NCBI GenBank assembly: GCA_032718475.1
Contig: JAUCBJ010002682.1
Span: 19,793 to 83,792, forward strand
DNA from: Nemertoderma westbladi
Taxonomy: Eukaryota; Xenacoelomorpha; Nemertodermatida; Nemertodermatidae
DNA length: 64,000 nt
Direction: 5' to 3'
Shown here: positions 1 through 12,200 of the stretch, piece by piece
How the letters are laid out: every line of letters starts with the position of its first letter
Numbering within the stretch: position 1 is the stretch's first letter
Position numbers and translations under genes: made by a program
The notes under the pieces: model-generated
What the model saw: the letters and a program-made list of their open reading frames with translations, nothing else
What the model was told of the DNA's origin: nothing
Databases searched by the model: none

Positions 1-967
1 CAGTTTGCTGCACCCTAACCAATGTGTATGCCTTGTACCGGTGTGCCTACGTCCTATCTGCGTACTAGTATCTGCCTGCGCTCTCTCTCCCCCCGTAGGA
101 ATATGAAGGTCTACTGCGGTTTTTCCTGAATCAAGACAGTACAGTCCCTATGATGTAATTTTGGGCTTACAGCGTGTCACTACGTCTACCTTTTATCTTT
201 TGGTCTTATACTTAGGTAGCAAGGATCGAACGCTGTCTAACCTTTCAGGCGATGGGCGAATAACTCTAAAATGGTATTGCGGGTTGTCTCTCGTCTACAT
301 TCCCGTGATGTTCCCGTTCATTGCTGCGGCCCGATCTCTAGCCGGCCATCCTGTCCCTGAGTTTGTTCACCGTAGTGAATTCATAGTAAAACAGAAAAGC
401 TGAGAGAATATTCTGACTTTATTACAGAAGACACAATTATAATACAATGTAATCTGAGAATAAACTAAGCACGACAGAGAGATTGATTATAAGAAGTTTG
501 TGTGAGTATAAAGTATACTAAAGTAGTAAACTAATGAACGAAATCGCACCTTTTTATACCAAATTTGTGCCGCAATCAATCGAGAAAATTCTCGATTGTT
601 CTATAGATTCTAACAAGGTTTTAAAGATAGCTATTGGTCCAGCTAATATATAACTTGCACGACATTGGTTACAATCAAATAACTACAGCCTTATTGGTAC
701 AGACAAATGCAATTAATTTGTAGCGGTTAATTTAAATGAGTTGAAATTCTGCACAAAAAATAATTCGCACTTACTAGGATTCGAACTCGATACCTACTAC
801 ACATATAATTTCCAACGCTCTACCAACTGAGCTACTGAACCACTTGACCGATGGGTGCACAATAGATAGAACCAATACTAATGAGAACTCAAAGCAATCT
901 TTACAAAGTTAATTCGAATAAAATAAAATTTTGAAAATCCACGGCATTTAGGGAATATAATTCTATA
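1..967 (-). repeat. 3' LTR (left copy, truncated by the window edge)
   Basis: This stretch matches 14852-15702 plus 17639-17778. Similarity stops at 967 (shared end ATTCTATA), where the left copy enters the element's internal DNA and the right copy enters satellite. Read on the minus strand the LTR begins TATAGAAT, not the usual TG, and is preceded by a short purine-rich run (GGAGCGG) that could act as a polypurine tract. The LTR extends left beyond position 1, so its length is unknown. Confidence 0.8.
770..845 (-). other. tRNA-like Pol III promoter module inside the LTR
   Basis: On the minus strand positions 834-823 read TAGCTCAGTTGG, a consensus A box, and 787-777 read AGTTCGAATCC, a consensus B box. 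Their spacing is that of a tRNA gene. The anticodon and acceptor stems do not pair, so this is not a working tRNA. It looks like a tRNA-derived SINE head or an old tRNA copy absorbed into the LTR, about 130 bp from the LTR start. The same module in the right LTR is interrupted by an insertion. Confidence 0.7.
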
Positions 968-1900
968 CCGCTCCATGAAAACAGGATATTATCGTGCATA
1001 AAATATACGGTTTTCACCAATAATCAATCAAACTATAGAATACTTAGGGCGTACTTACATATTTACAATTAAATTTCAAACAATACTTCCTTTTTACGTA
1101 ATGATTCGATACAAAAATAATTACAAATTCAAACTTTACGTAGTTAAGGCTTTACTAAGTAAGTACAATATAAATCTAAATTAAATTCACCAATATAAAT
1201 CTATTGCATCTCAGATATTGCATAAATTCAAACAATTACAAATACAAATAAATGAAAACAATAAGAAAGGCTCGCGAGTCTTCCATCTACTATTGCATCT
1301 CAAATATTGCATAAATTCAAGTAATTACAAATACTTTCGTACCTAAATGTAGATTGCATAAGTTTGGAATAATTACAAATATGAGTCTTTCTGAGCACAA
1401 AACTTTCTGACTATAAAACTTTCTAAATACAAAATAACACTTTACAAATGAAACTATAAGAAAGGCCCACGAGTCTTCCGTCTACTCTTACTTTCTGTTT
1501 CACTGTAAATACAAATACTACTTATAAAATATAAATTGCATAATATTCGGAACAATATAAATTGCATAAGCTCGGAATAATATAAATTGCATAAGTTCGA
1601 AATAATCACGTAAATATAAAATATAAATTCTTACTAAATATAAATCTTACTAAATATAAGTCTTTACTTAAATATAAATATAAACTGCATAAGTTTAGAA
1701 TAATATAAACCTTTTGCATCTCAAATATGAAACATAAATCTTTCAAATATAAGTTTCTTCTAAATATAAACTTTCTAAATTTCATAAATTCGGAACAATA
1801 CAAATTGCATAAGTTTTCTAAATATAAAACATATAATTCAAAATAAATCACAAATCATAAGAAAGGCCCACGAGTCTTCCGTCCACCCTTGCCCTCCCTT
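968..1900 (-). other. AT-rich 3' noncoding region of the retroelement with short degenerate repeats
   Basis: No coding potential is visible. The stretch is very AT-rich and built from many degenerate copies of ATAAATTGCATAAGTTC-like words, densest at 1190-1330 and 1520-1830. Three copies of the element's 20-bp motif lie here, at 1266-1284, 1461-1479 and 1862-1880. The last ends about 20 bp from the ORF2 stop codon. Confidence 0.6.
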
Positions 1901-4900
1901 TTATCGCTTAGTAGATCGAGCCCTGCCGCGTCCTCGAAAACTGCGCACAGGTGACTTTGCTCGCGATATGGGACTAATGGGGCGAGTCACTGGTTTACTT
2001 GGGACGTTGAGAGACGGTGCGACTATTTCCTCACAAATTCGTCTATTTGGCATCCCAAAACCTCGACCAATTCCTCGTGACCGATCAGTTGTCGCTACAG
2101 TTGGTAGAACGTCTGGGAACGCGCGAGAAGTGGACGACGCAGACCCAAGAGTAGCTTGCGCCCCCTGTTGATCAGCTGGTGTATGTCCCGATCCTCCTAC
2201 CGGTTCTCTTGGAAGTGATACCGTATCCCGAGTAACTCGAATAGTCGGCTCAACTCCCTTGCGTTCTTCTACATTAATAATTTTCTTCAATTGTTGGCCC
2301 ACCTTCTGGACCCGTATGATCCTACCCTGTCCGTCCTCCCGAGGGTGACGTGCAGACGGCGCAACCGGAGTGGCTGATATATTTGTCGCCTCTAGGACCT
2401 CCTCTTCCTCGAATACGCTCGCTCGTATACGTTTGTGGTAAAACGCGGCTCGGTACGCCCATGCGACGGTTAACCAAGCTCCCTTATTCCGTTTTTCAGT
2501 TCGGAAACGATCGAATTCACCATACGTAATCCGATTAACGACTTTCTGAAAATTCCACGTGTTTTTGTTATCCGGGTGAATTTGTAACAGATACTCGCGC
2601 ACCACTCGGAATCCGCTGTCGTGGGGCAAAATATCGACAACCTCGATAAGTTCGTCATATTGGGGCATAGCGGAGATATATCCTTCCGACATCATCGTCT
2701 GGGGATTTACCGCCCAAAATCCGAGATGCGCTCTCATCGGAAACCGTCTTCTCTGTGCCGATACATGTTCGTCGGCTAAATCTTCCCACTCATCAAATAA
2801 CTTCCTCACGAGTTTTACAGATTCGTGTTCATAAGGTATGTCTCTCAGTTGGCATTCAGATGCTCTATGTCCCTTTATATTGCAGTAAGTACATTGAGCC
2901 ATAAATCTCCAGCAAGTATAAAAGGTATGAGACCCTTGATCCCCACACCATCCACAGATTAGCTGAGTCGTAGTAATGTGCTTTCCACTGCACTTTGCCA
3001 TATGATGTCCAGCGACGCCACATTTACTACACATCGTATTAGCAGGGTACCACACTCGTTCGTATATAAGATCTCCAATCGGTCGAGCGCTTCCTCCCAT
3101 ACTATAATCGTAATCATCTGGGTCTATGGGTTGGTAGGTTTCTGAAGGTTGTAGGCAAACTATAGCATCTGTTGCTTCAAGTTGTCGAATCTCCGTCTGA
3201 GATTTCTTCGGGAGGTTCCTTTCTATCTCAAGAAGTTCCTCTAAAGGATCGTCGGCGATCGTAGTAGTTACTTCGAATTCATCACCAAGGTGACCGATAG
3301 GCGCGCGCGTCTGCCGTGATTCTTCCGTAATCTCCACGATACGTTCTCCTTCATAGGGTAACAATGTAAACATAGATGGTCTTTCGATAAGAGATCCCGC
3401 ACAGCGAAGATACACGTCTCGAAATATACTAAATCCTGCTCGAGTAAAGGCATTACACTGAGCGTCGGAGTTGTAGAAGGGTTCAAGGAATCGTCTAAAC
3501 ACGTCGGTACGAATTCTCCCTTCCATGTAGAACGTATGATCTTCTCCGAGACAAAGTGGATGTCTTTTGAGAGTCCGAGACACAATGTCGGCGATTAGGC
3601 AAACATTCACTGACGACTCTATTGCTAAATAATATTGTAAGACCGCTCTTGGAGGTGACGTAATAGCCCAATACACGCATCCTCTCCATTTAAGCTGTGA
3701 TTCAAACTCACTCATATCTGGAGTATCACCTTCTCCATAAGTTTCAATATACTTGTTTCTCTTACCTTCCTTATAATCCCAATTGAATAACAGGTAGGAA
3801 ATGTATCCAGTTCCAGTCTTCTGAGTATTATACTCACGAAAATATCCCTGTTCTATAGACCACAGAATAAGAGGTCGAGTGTCGACGTATGGTGTCGGTA
3901 GTCGGTCATCGCTGTCCGTCATGCCGGCGAAGTCGCTAATTAAATCCTCCCTTACTCCTGATCCAACCTTTACAACAGTTTTATCTAAAATCATGTTTCT
4001 TACCATCTTCGGTAGCATTCTAGCGTCAATATTACAAGCTTGGTCCATCTTCTTTACTATATCGGTGATAAGATGGTGTCGCTTTGTATTCGCTGGAGGT
4101 ATCGGCATTCGTTTGTCGCTCCTCTGTCTACTGAAAACGTGCAGGACTCCGTCCGCCGCTCTAATCTGTATAGTCTTAGAAGTCAAACTCTGCTGATGAC
4201 TGCCGCCCTCGTTATCGTAAAACATATAACCGTTTTCCTGAAACGATCTAAACGTCCTAGTCCATTCATCCAACAATTCTTCCGAAGGTTGCCAAATCTT
4301 CTCTATATCCTTATCCTCATCGAAACGAATAACCTTACCTCGCCAATCTGCGGCAATATCCGTATCCGACTCGAAGGTTCCGGTTCCAATCCATAAACGA
4401 ATCGTCTTGGTTAGATATCCTTTTAGATTACTCGGAGCTATGTCGGCACCAGCTCTATCCAGTTCCTTAAAATCTTGGATATGAGGTGGAACGTTGTTCA
4501 CGACCTTTTGAGTAATATGTCTACGTAAATCATATATCTTACTCATATCGCTGAAAACAACTGCAGGAAGAAACTCCAAGTTTGAAATGATTTCTGGATG
4601 ATCCACGATGGGTATTTCGTACGTCGTATCCTGTCGGACTGGTATACTAATAGGGAAATTGAGTGTCGTACTCAATGGTTTCGTAGTTAAAGTACTATAT
4701 GGTTGCATTTCTCTTGGCCTCTCCGGGGATGCAATCTGTAATCTCTGAATAACGTTTTGAGCAAAGTTTATGCTCTCGAAAACTTCCGGTGTCATCTCCT
4801 TAGCTGAAGTTTGATCGTGTGACGTCCAATGGCAAGGTAGGCTCGCGAGTCTTCCACCCCATTCTTCCATCTCACCTTTCTCGAAAGCCTTGTAGGCTCT

Positions 4901-5626
4901 GTATAGGCTAAGAGCTTCTTTCTTTTCGCGGGTTGACTGATTCGCCTCGTCCAGCGTAAGTTCAAATACATCGGGTTCAACAACCTTAGGTGGGTAAATG
5001 ACAGTTTCTCCCGCCTTTGGTCCGGTCATAGCAAATGAATGATATGGATTCGATAAAGGATACCCTCCTTCCTGGTAGCGTAGTTGTTGATGATTCAAAC
5101 ACCTCGCCAATATCGGTTCGGGATTTTCCTTATTCAAACGCATCGGAATCGCATTTCGTTGTTCGCGCATACAAGAACCGCATTGATAATAAAGTTTATA
5201 AACTGAAAATTCTTCCTTGGTTTCTCTATCGTCCCCTCGAGTTCGTCTGTAAAGATGCATTCCATCGAATTCATCGCGTACCGCAGGCATAGGTTCATGC
5301 GCCTTTAGGTATTGCATGGTATGATACAAACGACTAATTTCAGTATCGGGGTCTTCGCTAATGTCTCCCGTATCACACAAAGCATCGTACGGGTAAAGTT
5401 CGTTGAAGGTTTGGCGCAAACTTTCGATTCTTTCGTTCAATGCGTTTTGCCTTCTCTTTAATACATTCGAGTCATATTTAGTTCTCGCGAGTTTCGCTGT
5501 ACTTTCCGATAATTCTTTTATACCAAATATAGTATAATCCTTGGCTCCAAATCTTTCGAATGGCGCTGCTGCCTCCTCTTGGATATCATATCCCCATCTC
5601 GGCTCTCCTTGTATCCCTTTCTCCAT
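1901..5626 (-). CDS. Retroelement ORF2: 1,241-aa protein with three CCHC zinc knuckles, function unknown
   Basis: An intact ORF occupies the 3' position in the element where some LTR elements carry env, but I see no signal peptide or membrane segment. Three zinc knuckles lie at residues 866-879 (CX2CX4HX4C), 891-905 (CX2CX5HX4C) and 912-925 (CX2CX4HX4C). A Cys/His cluster near residues 149-179 (CX2C then CX2H) may bind another metal. The C-terminus is Ser/Pro-rich and basic, ending in an RGRGRARSTKR tail. Residues 258-264 (GRLASLP) come from the 20-bp motif. I find no polymerase, nuclease or protease signature. The likely role is RNA binding or particle structure; that is inference from the knuckles alone. 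ORF2 lies 671 bp downstream of ORF1 in another frame, so it needs splicing, a subgenomic RNA or reinitiation. Confidence 0.75.
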   Translation of the reverse strand: MEKGIQGEPRWGYDIQEEAAAPFERFGAKDYTIFGIKELSESTAKLARTKYDSNVLKRRQNALNERIESLRQTFNELYPYDALCDTGDISEDPDTEISRLYHTMQYLKAHEPMPAVRDEFDGMHLYRRTRGDDRETKEEFSVYKLYYQCGSCMREQRNAIPMRLNKENPEPILARCLNHQQLRYQEGGYPLSNPYHSFAMTGPKAGETVIYPPKVVEPDVFELTLDEANQSTREKKEALSLYRAYKAFEKGEMEEWGGRLASLPCHWTSHDQTSAKEMTPEVFESINFAQNVIQRLQIASPERPREMQPYSTLTTKPLSTTLNFPISIPVRQDTTYEIPIVDHPEIISNLEFLPAVVFSDMSKIYDLRRHITQKVVNNVPPHIQDFKELDRAGADIAPSNLKGYLTKTIRLWIGTGTFESDTDIAADWRGKVIRFDEDKDIEKIWQPSEELLDEWTRTFRSFQENGYMFYDNEGGSHQQSLTSKTIQIRAADGVLHVFSRQRSDKRMPIPPANTKRHHLITDIVKKMDQACNIDARMLPKMVRNMILDKTVVKVGSGVREDLISDFAGMTDSDDRLPTPYVDTRPLILWSIEQGYFREYNTQKTGTGYISYLLFNWDYKEGKRNKYIETYGEGDTPDMSEFESQLKWRGCVYWAITSPPRAVLQYYLAIESSVNVCLIADIVSRTLKRHPLCLGEDHTFYMEGRIRTDVFRRFLEPFYNSDAQCNAFTRAGFSIFRDVYLRCAGSLIERPSMFTLLPYEGERIVEITEESRQTRAPIGHLGDEFEVTTTIADDPLEELLEIERNLPKKSQTEIRQLEATDAIVCLQPSETYQPIDPDDYDYSMGGSARPIGDLIYERVWYPANTMCSKCGVAGHHMAKCSGKHITTTQLICGWCGDQGSHTFYTCWRFMAQCTYCNIKGHRASECQLRDIPYEHESVKLVRKLFDEWEDLADEHVSAQRRRFPMRAHLGFWAVNPQTMMSEGYISAMPQYDELIEVVDILPHDSGFRVVREYLLQIHPDNKNTWNFQKVVNRITYGEFDRFRTEKRNKGAWLTVAWAYRAAFYHKRIRASVFEEEEVLEATNISATPVAPSARHPREDGQGRIIRVQKVGQQLKKIINVEERKGVEPTIRVTRDTVSLPREPVGGSGHTPADQQGAQATLGSASSTSRAFPDVLPTVATTDRSRGIGRGFGMPNRRICEEIVAPSLNVPSKPVTRPISPISRAKSPVRSFRGRGRARSTKR

Positions 5627-6297
5627 AATTAGGGTGTAGTTACATAATCATTACTACTAGAGGGAATACAACAGAGTTTGTAGTTAGTTGTGAGGAGACG
5701 TGAGAGTTTCGTCTGCCCTTTGGGCTCGACAACGCTCTAACCTCCTACCCATAGCCTAAGATCTAGGGTTTCTTTAATGACACGCTGCTTCTTATCTAAA
5801 ATTTTTTGCCGAAATAAAAACGAATTTGGGCTAAACTGGCTGTGAGTCTAAAATACTCACTTTTTGATCCCAAACTATTATCAGAAAATAAGCAGTCAAG
5901 AATTAGTAATAAATATAGGGGAGTCTATTTTGTCGTAACTTATTGAAACAAGACCGTGTAAAATTTAATTAAAATTTTAAGAAAGGCTCGCAAGTCTTCC
6001 TCTCTTGTTTCTCTAATTTTAAGTTCCACCCGACTGTACCCTGAAATCTATTCACTGGAGAAAATTTTAAAAATTTTTTTTTTTTTTTTTTCAAATCCAA
6101 ATGGATTGTCTAAAATTTCGAAAATGTCTCAATATTGTGAGTTCCAAGTAGAATTCCATTTCTTATACCTACAAATCCCGCTCCTATGTGACACATAAGG
6201 GTACTACCCTCAATGTTCACATATAAAGACAATGGAATTCTACCGCTGTCCTTACTACGGTGTACAGGTACGTGGAAATCTATTTGTAAACTCCTAA
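5627..6297 (-). other. Spacer between retroelement ORF1 and ORF2
   Basis: This 671-bp gap has no ORF. It contains one copy of the 20-bp motif (5982-6000), a T-run near 6073-6091, and a GGAATTCTAC-like stretch near 6233. A promoter or splice acceptor for ORF2 would be expected here, but I cannot identify one with confidence. Confidence 0.5.
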
Positions 6298-9200
6298 TTA
6301 TTTACTAGTATTAGGTGGAGATTTGTAGTCTCCAGACTCGTTACGAGTCTCTTCAAGAAGTACGAGACGTTGAGTCGGTCTGTCTACTGTACGACCGTCA
6401 ATTGTCCGTACCGTCACAGTTCTTGTCACTCCATCCATAGATGGATGTGTGGCTAAAATGACACCTGTTATCCAGAAGCGTCTTTTTAGATTCACTTCTG
6501 CCAACAGCACGTGATCTCCCGGCTTTAATGCGCGGGTGTTATTGTACCAGTTTGTTCTGGCAGAAATAGAGGGCAAATAATGGTTTTGCCATATTTCCCA
6601 GAATTTGTTAGCCAGTAGTTGCGTGATTTTCCACGCTTTTCTACCGTAACTGTCGCTTTCTATTGGAATAGAAATCGGCGTTAATGTCGTCGGTGCCTGC
6701 ATAAGCAGGTGTGCCGGTGTTAAAGCAAACTGGGATTGTTTGTCATCGGGTACTAATACTATTGGTCTAGTATTTAGTATTGCCTCGATTTCAACAAACA
6801 ATGTTGTCAGTTGGTCGTCTGTTAATATGTGGTTTACTGGAATGACCTTTGCCATGGCTGTCTTTATAGATCTAATCAATCTCTCCCAGACTCCGCCTCT
6901 CCAAGGACTATCTGGAGGATTAAACTTCCAAACAATCTTGTGAGGTTGTAGTTCGTTCGAGATTTGATCATGATCTAATTTCTTAAAGGCTCTAGCAATC
7001 TCATTCCGAGCACCAACAAAGTTTGTCCCTTGGTCTGAGTACAAGCATTTTACTAGTCCGCGTCTAGCGATAAATCGCCGCAGTGCTAGTATAAACGCGT
7101 TGGTGGAAAGATCCATCACACGTTCAATGTGAACTGCCCTACTGGACATACATGTGAAAATCAGTCCCCAGCGTTTTACTAGTATGCGTCCACGTTTCGT
7201 ATGTATGGGACCAAAGCAATCAATTCCAGTCTCTGTAAAAGGTGGCCTGAATGCTTGAAGTCGTGCTTGTGGTAGTTCACTCATTTCTTGGGTACCTATT
7301 CTAGAATGTACCTTTTTACAAATAATACACGTACGTGTCACTGAACTTAATGCTTTACTGGGTCTAATTAATACAAATCTAGTACGTAAGTAGGAAAGAC
7401 AGTGGTGTCTTCCAGCGTGTTTTAGATGTAAATGTGCGTCCAGTATCATTGCACGTTGTAGTTCGTGATGTTGCGGTATTATTATTGGGTACCTAAAGTT
7501 TGTGTTAAAGTCAATGTTTTGAAGCCGAGATTTATGACAAATTAAGCCATTATAAATAATCGGACTCCAACTCAGTATTGGTGATGACTTGATTGATTGA
7601 CCTTGATTTATAGATGTGAATTCGCGCGCGAAATATCGCAGTTGATAATGGCGAATTAATTTTATCTCACACCTGTCAATCTCAGCCAATGTAAGTCGAC
7701 GTGTAAAGTCGCGTTTGCCTTTAACGTATTGTACAAAACGTACAATCCACGCTAATTTTCGGCAAGCGCTTGTCCAAGAATCTGTTAAGTTTACAATACG
7801 GTCGACGTAAGTATTTGTGACGTCATCAGGTAAGTCAATTGAGAATTTGGAAGGTTTTGAATTACTAGAAGGGCCCACGGGTCCGCCGGTAAGTATTCTC
7901 TTGTTGACTGTTGATCCGTCGGGGTCTACAAGTAATTTGTCCTTCTTTGTCTTCTTACCTTGATTGTCAGTACTTTGTAAGTCGATCGTTAATGGTGGTT
8001 TGAACTCTATGGGGTCAGCAGGTTTCGGTAGACTTATTTTCCTGCCGACATTAATCCCAGGTCTCACTATAGGTTGCAAGTTCGGTATGTCTCTTGAGCG
8101 CAAAGTAACACCTGTATTTACATTAGCGTAGGTACTACCCACATCTGTAATACATGAGGTTTCACCGTGCTTATGGATGCTCAAGTGTGTTAAAATTGGT
8201 AGTTTGTCAATACAAGGCCGCTCCAATAGGGAAACTGCGGCTTTATCGTTAGTCAATACATTACTAGTGTCTAGTCGACTGTCTAGTAATGTGTCTGGCG
8301 ATACGTCTGGTAACGTATCTGGTTGTTTGTCAATAGAAGGCCGCTCCAATAGAGAAACTGCGGCTTCACTGTTTGTCAGTGTGTTACTAACGTCTGGTGG
8401 AACATTTTGTGACATGTCTGTCAAAACGTCTGGTTGACCGTCTGGCAATATGTCTGGTGTAGAAAGGCTCGCAAGTCTTCCTCTCTTGACCTTTGAAGTT
8501 ATATCCTTCCATTTCGCCTTCGGTTTCTTCTTAAGTTTGTCCAATACAGCTTGTTCCACTTGCTGATTTCTCAACGCTTCATCATCGATATCGACGGGCA
8601 TTGTTGAGGTTGTTGGGGTAGGTAGACTCGCAAGCCTATCATCTGTCGTCGATGGAATCTCTAGCTGACTCGTCTTCTCCCCAAGTTCTAAACTCCGCTG
8701 GTGGGTTAGCTGCTCCTTGTGACTTATCATACTAGTTACACGTCTGTTATGTTTTGTCGACTGTAGTGTAGTATGGTTCACGTCGGGTGAGAAGGAATGA
8801 ATTGAATTTGTAGTTAATAAACTACATGTACTCTGTACATCGTCTTCCTCGTCACTTACGTCTAGTGTGCGCACAGGCGCTCGAGTATACCACCCTATCG
8901 GCGTTCTGCAGGCGTATGCGTTTCCCGCTACAACTGCCGATGGTCTGGTTTCCCACACCTGATGTAGGTTGAATTGGTCCGTCCCGATCAGCATTGCTAC
9001 CGATCTATAATTGACAGGACATTCGGGTACACCAAGGTGTCTGAAATACTTACGGTCCTCCAGAGATTGTTCCGGCACTGGACCTAGTAGGTTACTAAAG
9101 TCCTTCGTGGCCGCAAAGGTTAGATCTCTAAAGGGCAACAAAGACCTCTCCCTCTCGCTGTGTTGCGATTTTGGAAGAAGAGAGTCTAAGTCCAACTTAA

Positions 9201-12200
9201 CTCGTGTCACTGGTATTGCACGCTGTCCGTGCATACTACTTACTGTATAACTGACGTGCTTACCTTGTTTTAGATCCGTCACGACGTCAGCTATCTTTTC
9301 GTCCACGTAGCTATGGGATGAGGCTGAATCTAGAATCGCATAGATCCTCTTGCTCCCCTTTGTGCCAGTAACCTTGATCGGGATTACACTGAATCCCTTC
9401 AGTTGATCAGTAGTCAGGAGCGCGATCGACGGTTGTTCGTCTCCATTGGGATATTCGTCGTCGTCTTCTGATTCTTCGTCCGACGATCCGGATTGTTCTG
9501 AGAAGCAATCCTCAATATGTGTCACGAAGGTCGGAGTCGTTTTCGATTCTCGTTTTCGGTAGGCCGCATCACATCTCGCTGCTGCTTCCGGGTGTTCCCT
9601 GGCGAAGCGTTTCGTCGGCGTGTGGCTGTCTGTGTGGAGCAGACCGTCGTGGTTGCGTCCACAGGATGGACAAGTGTCGGTATTTGGGCAATCCTTACGG
9701 ACGTGTCCGTGTCGCGTACACCGCCAACAAGAGTCCAGTGGCCGTATCTGCAGCCGTCGTTCTTCCGAGTTCAACTCGCGAAATTGTCGACAACCTCGTA
9801 ACTTGTGACCAATATACCGCTTACCTAGATGCTCGCAGTATTGGCAGCCGTTGAAGTCGGTGCTGAGTTGCTGTCTCGTCTGTTTCGTCCCAATGGGCGC
9901 AGATACTCTATTACCGTCTGAGAATTGTCGTGATTCCGTCGGTGTGGCGTAAGTGGCCGTCTTAGTGGATGTTGTCTGGGGTTTTTGTCGGTTGGAGGAT
10001 GGCAGCGTGATTCCTTCTGCCACGATGTGCTGGTCGGTGTAGTTAGATCGAGTTTCTACTACCGCCTCCCTGGATATTAAAAGGTACACATCTTCTAATT
10101 TTAAGAATCCTCCCCGCTCCTCTCGCTGGTATTCGACCTTCCTCCACTCCCGACGAAGTCGATGGTGGAGTCGTCCTATTATCTTTAATAGGACTGTAGG
10201 GGTATTCCCGTAATCAAGTTGTCCAATTGATCTTAAGGTAGTGATAGCGTTCTTGATCTCGTCAGCTAGTTTTAGTAAGTCGACGGGTTTAGTGATAGCC
10301 CCTCCCTTACAGAGTTCCTCTATTACTGACCTGGCCATGCTCACTGTACCTCCGTATATCGAAGTTAAACGATCGTACGCTAGTTCGAAAGCGTCCGGTA
10401 CACCGACGAAAGTCTCCGCCAAACGTTTAGGTTCTCCTGACAACGTTTGGAGCAAGTAATTGAACTTCTCCCGTGATGTAAAGGCGCACACGGCGATCTG
10501 GGATTCGATATAGTCTACGAAGGTATGCCAGTGTTTTGAGCTACCGGAAAACTTCGGTGGTTGTTGTACCGGCAATCCCTGTCTGGCTGCGAATTTCGCT
10601 ATCTCCTCGGCAACGTTCAGAGTTTCGCGTCCTTGGTTGGTAACTTGGTTGATATCCCTTCTTGGCGCTTTTCCATGATACGATGTGGGGTTTGAAGGTA
10701 CCGGTCTTTGTGGTTCCTTCTGGTGTCTATTGTGTTCGAATTCGGAATTTCTCGAACTGTCGGTTTGAACTTCCTCCAGACGCTCCTCGATCTGAGCCAA
10801 CTTATTGACAACTGGTCGCAGAATGTCGGCGAACTGTTGTGTACTAATTGCGTCCGTTGGTTGTAACGCCTTTTGTGTTGGTGTATTCTGTGGAGGGTTG
10901 TCTGCAAAGGAGTTGTCTGAACGCTCGCGTTTATATTCATCGGCCGCCCCTGTTCTAAATACCTCGCGTTTCGGGTAATCCGATTCGCTCGAAGTACTAC
11001 TATCATCCGGATATGGTGGTCGACGTGCTCGCGTTCGTTGCGTCGTACGAATTCTAACATTCCGTTTCGGAACATCGTCCACTGATCTCCGTTGTTCGGT
11101 AGGCTCACAAGTCTTCCTCGAAGTCGTAGATTGCGATGTAAACTGGTTGAATGGTCGCGTCTCCACTGTTCTCCGTTGTTCGGTAGGCTCACAAGTCTTC
11201 CTCGAAGTCGTAGATTGCGATGTAAATTGGTTGAACGGTGGGCGAATGACAGCATTTGAAACAACTGGCCTTGTTGGTCGAAACGTCATTGGGTAAGCGT
11301 AGTGTGTAACGGGTTTAGGTGTCGACGGTGGACTCACCTGTTTTGTCGTCAGTAGCGCAGGTCCGGTCAATAAACTACTACGATCCGTAATCGGTGGGTT
11401 ACTTACCTTGACTTTCGGAATGGGCGACGACGTTGCTCTTGAAGGTATAAACTTGTCCGGAATAACAAACCTGTGTTCCGTCACACCATGGATAGGAGAA
11501 ATATCACTACTACCCGCAATCGAAACAGGTTCCTTTGTCGTAACCGGTGCAAACATATGAGTTACCTGTGGGAATCGTTGACACACGTCCTTTACTAATT
11601 GTCGTTCCCGTCCGGGTGCTCCTACGCTTCCTTCCTTCTTCCGTTCCTGAATTTGGCGATGTCTTACCTCTAACTGGTCCAAATCATGTCCGTCACGAGA
11701 TCTCATCGATCGATCGCGGGCCTTTTGATCCAGATCTTCCTCAGCGTTCGCTAATTCTCTCGCCTTCTTCTCAAGTTCGAAATGAAGTTTAGCTGTCTTC
11801 TCTCGTTGTTCCGTTTGTCGTTGTTGCGCCTCAAATTCTGCTTGTCGTATAGCGGATTGAGCCTTTATTTGCCGTGTTTTCATTTCGGCCCGTGCTTCCG
11901 AAACTAACCTGTCTCGTTCTAATTCCGCCGCTGCCGCTGCCGCTTGTCGCTCTGACTCTGCCGCTGCCGCTGCCGCTTGTCGCTCTGACTCTGCCGCTGC
12001 CGCTGCCGCTTGTCGCTCTGACTCTGCCGCTGCCGCTGCCGCTTGTCGGGCAATGTCTACCTCTAACCTTTCTACTTCAGCTGCTTCTAATTCAGCTTGT
12101 TCCTGTAGATGAGAGATTCTCGCTATATTCGCAACGCGTAGCTTCTCTTCCTCTACTGCTGCTTGCATCACTAGAAGTTGGGCTTGTTCCTCCATTTCTC

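Noticed and set aside
161-403. Open frame in the LTR (also at 14873-15256)
   Set aside because: Open in both LTR copies simply because the LTRs are near-identical; no domain and wrong strand for the element.
770-845. Functional tRNA gene
   Set aside because: A and B boxes are good, but anticodon, T and acceptor stems do not pair and no proper anticodon loop is seen.
9517-9854. Plus-strand ORFs across the retroelement
   Set aside because: Shadows of ORF1/ORF2 codons; no independent support.
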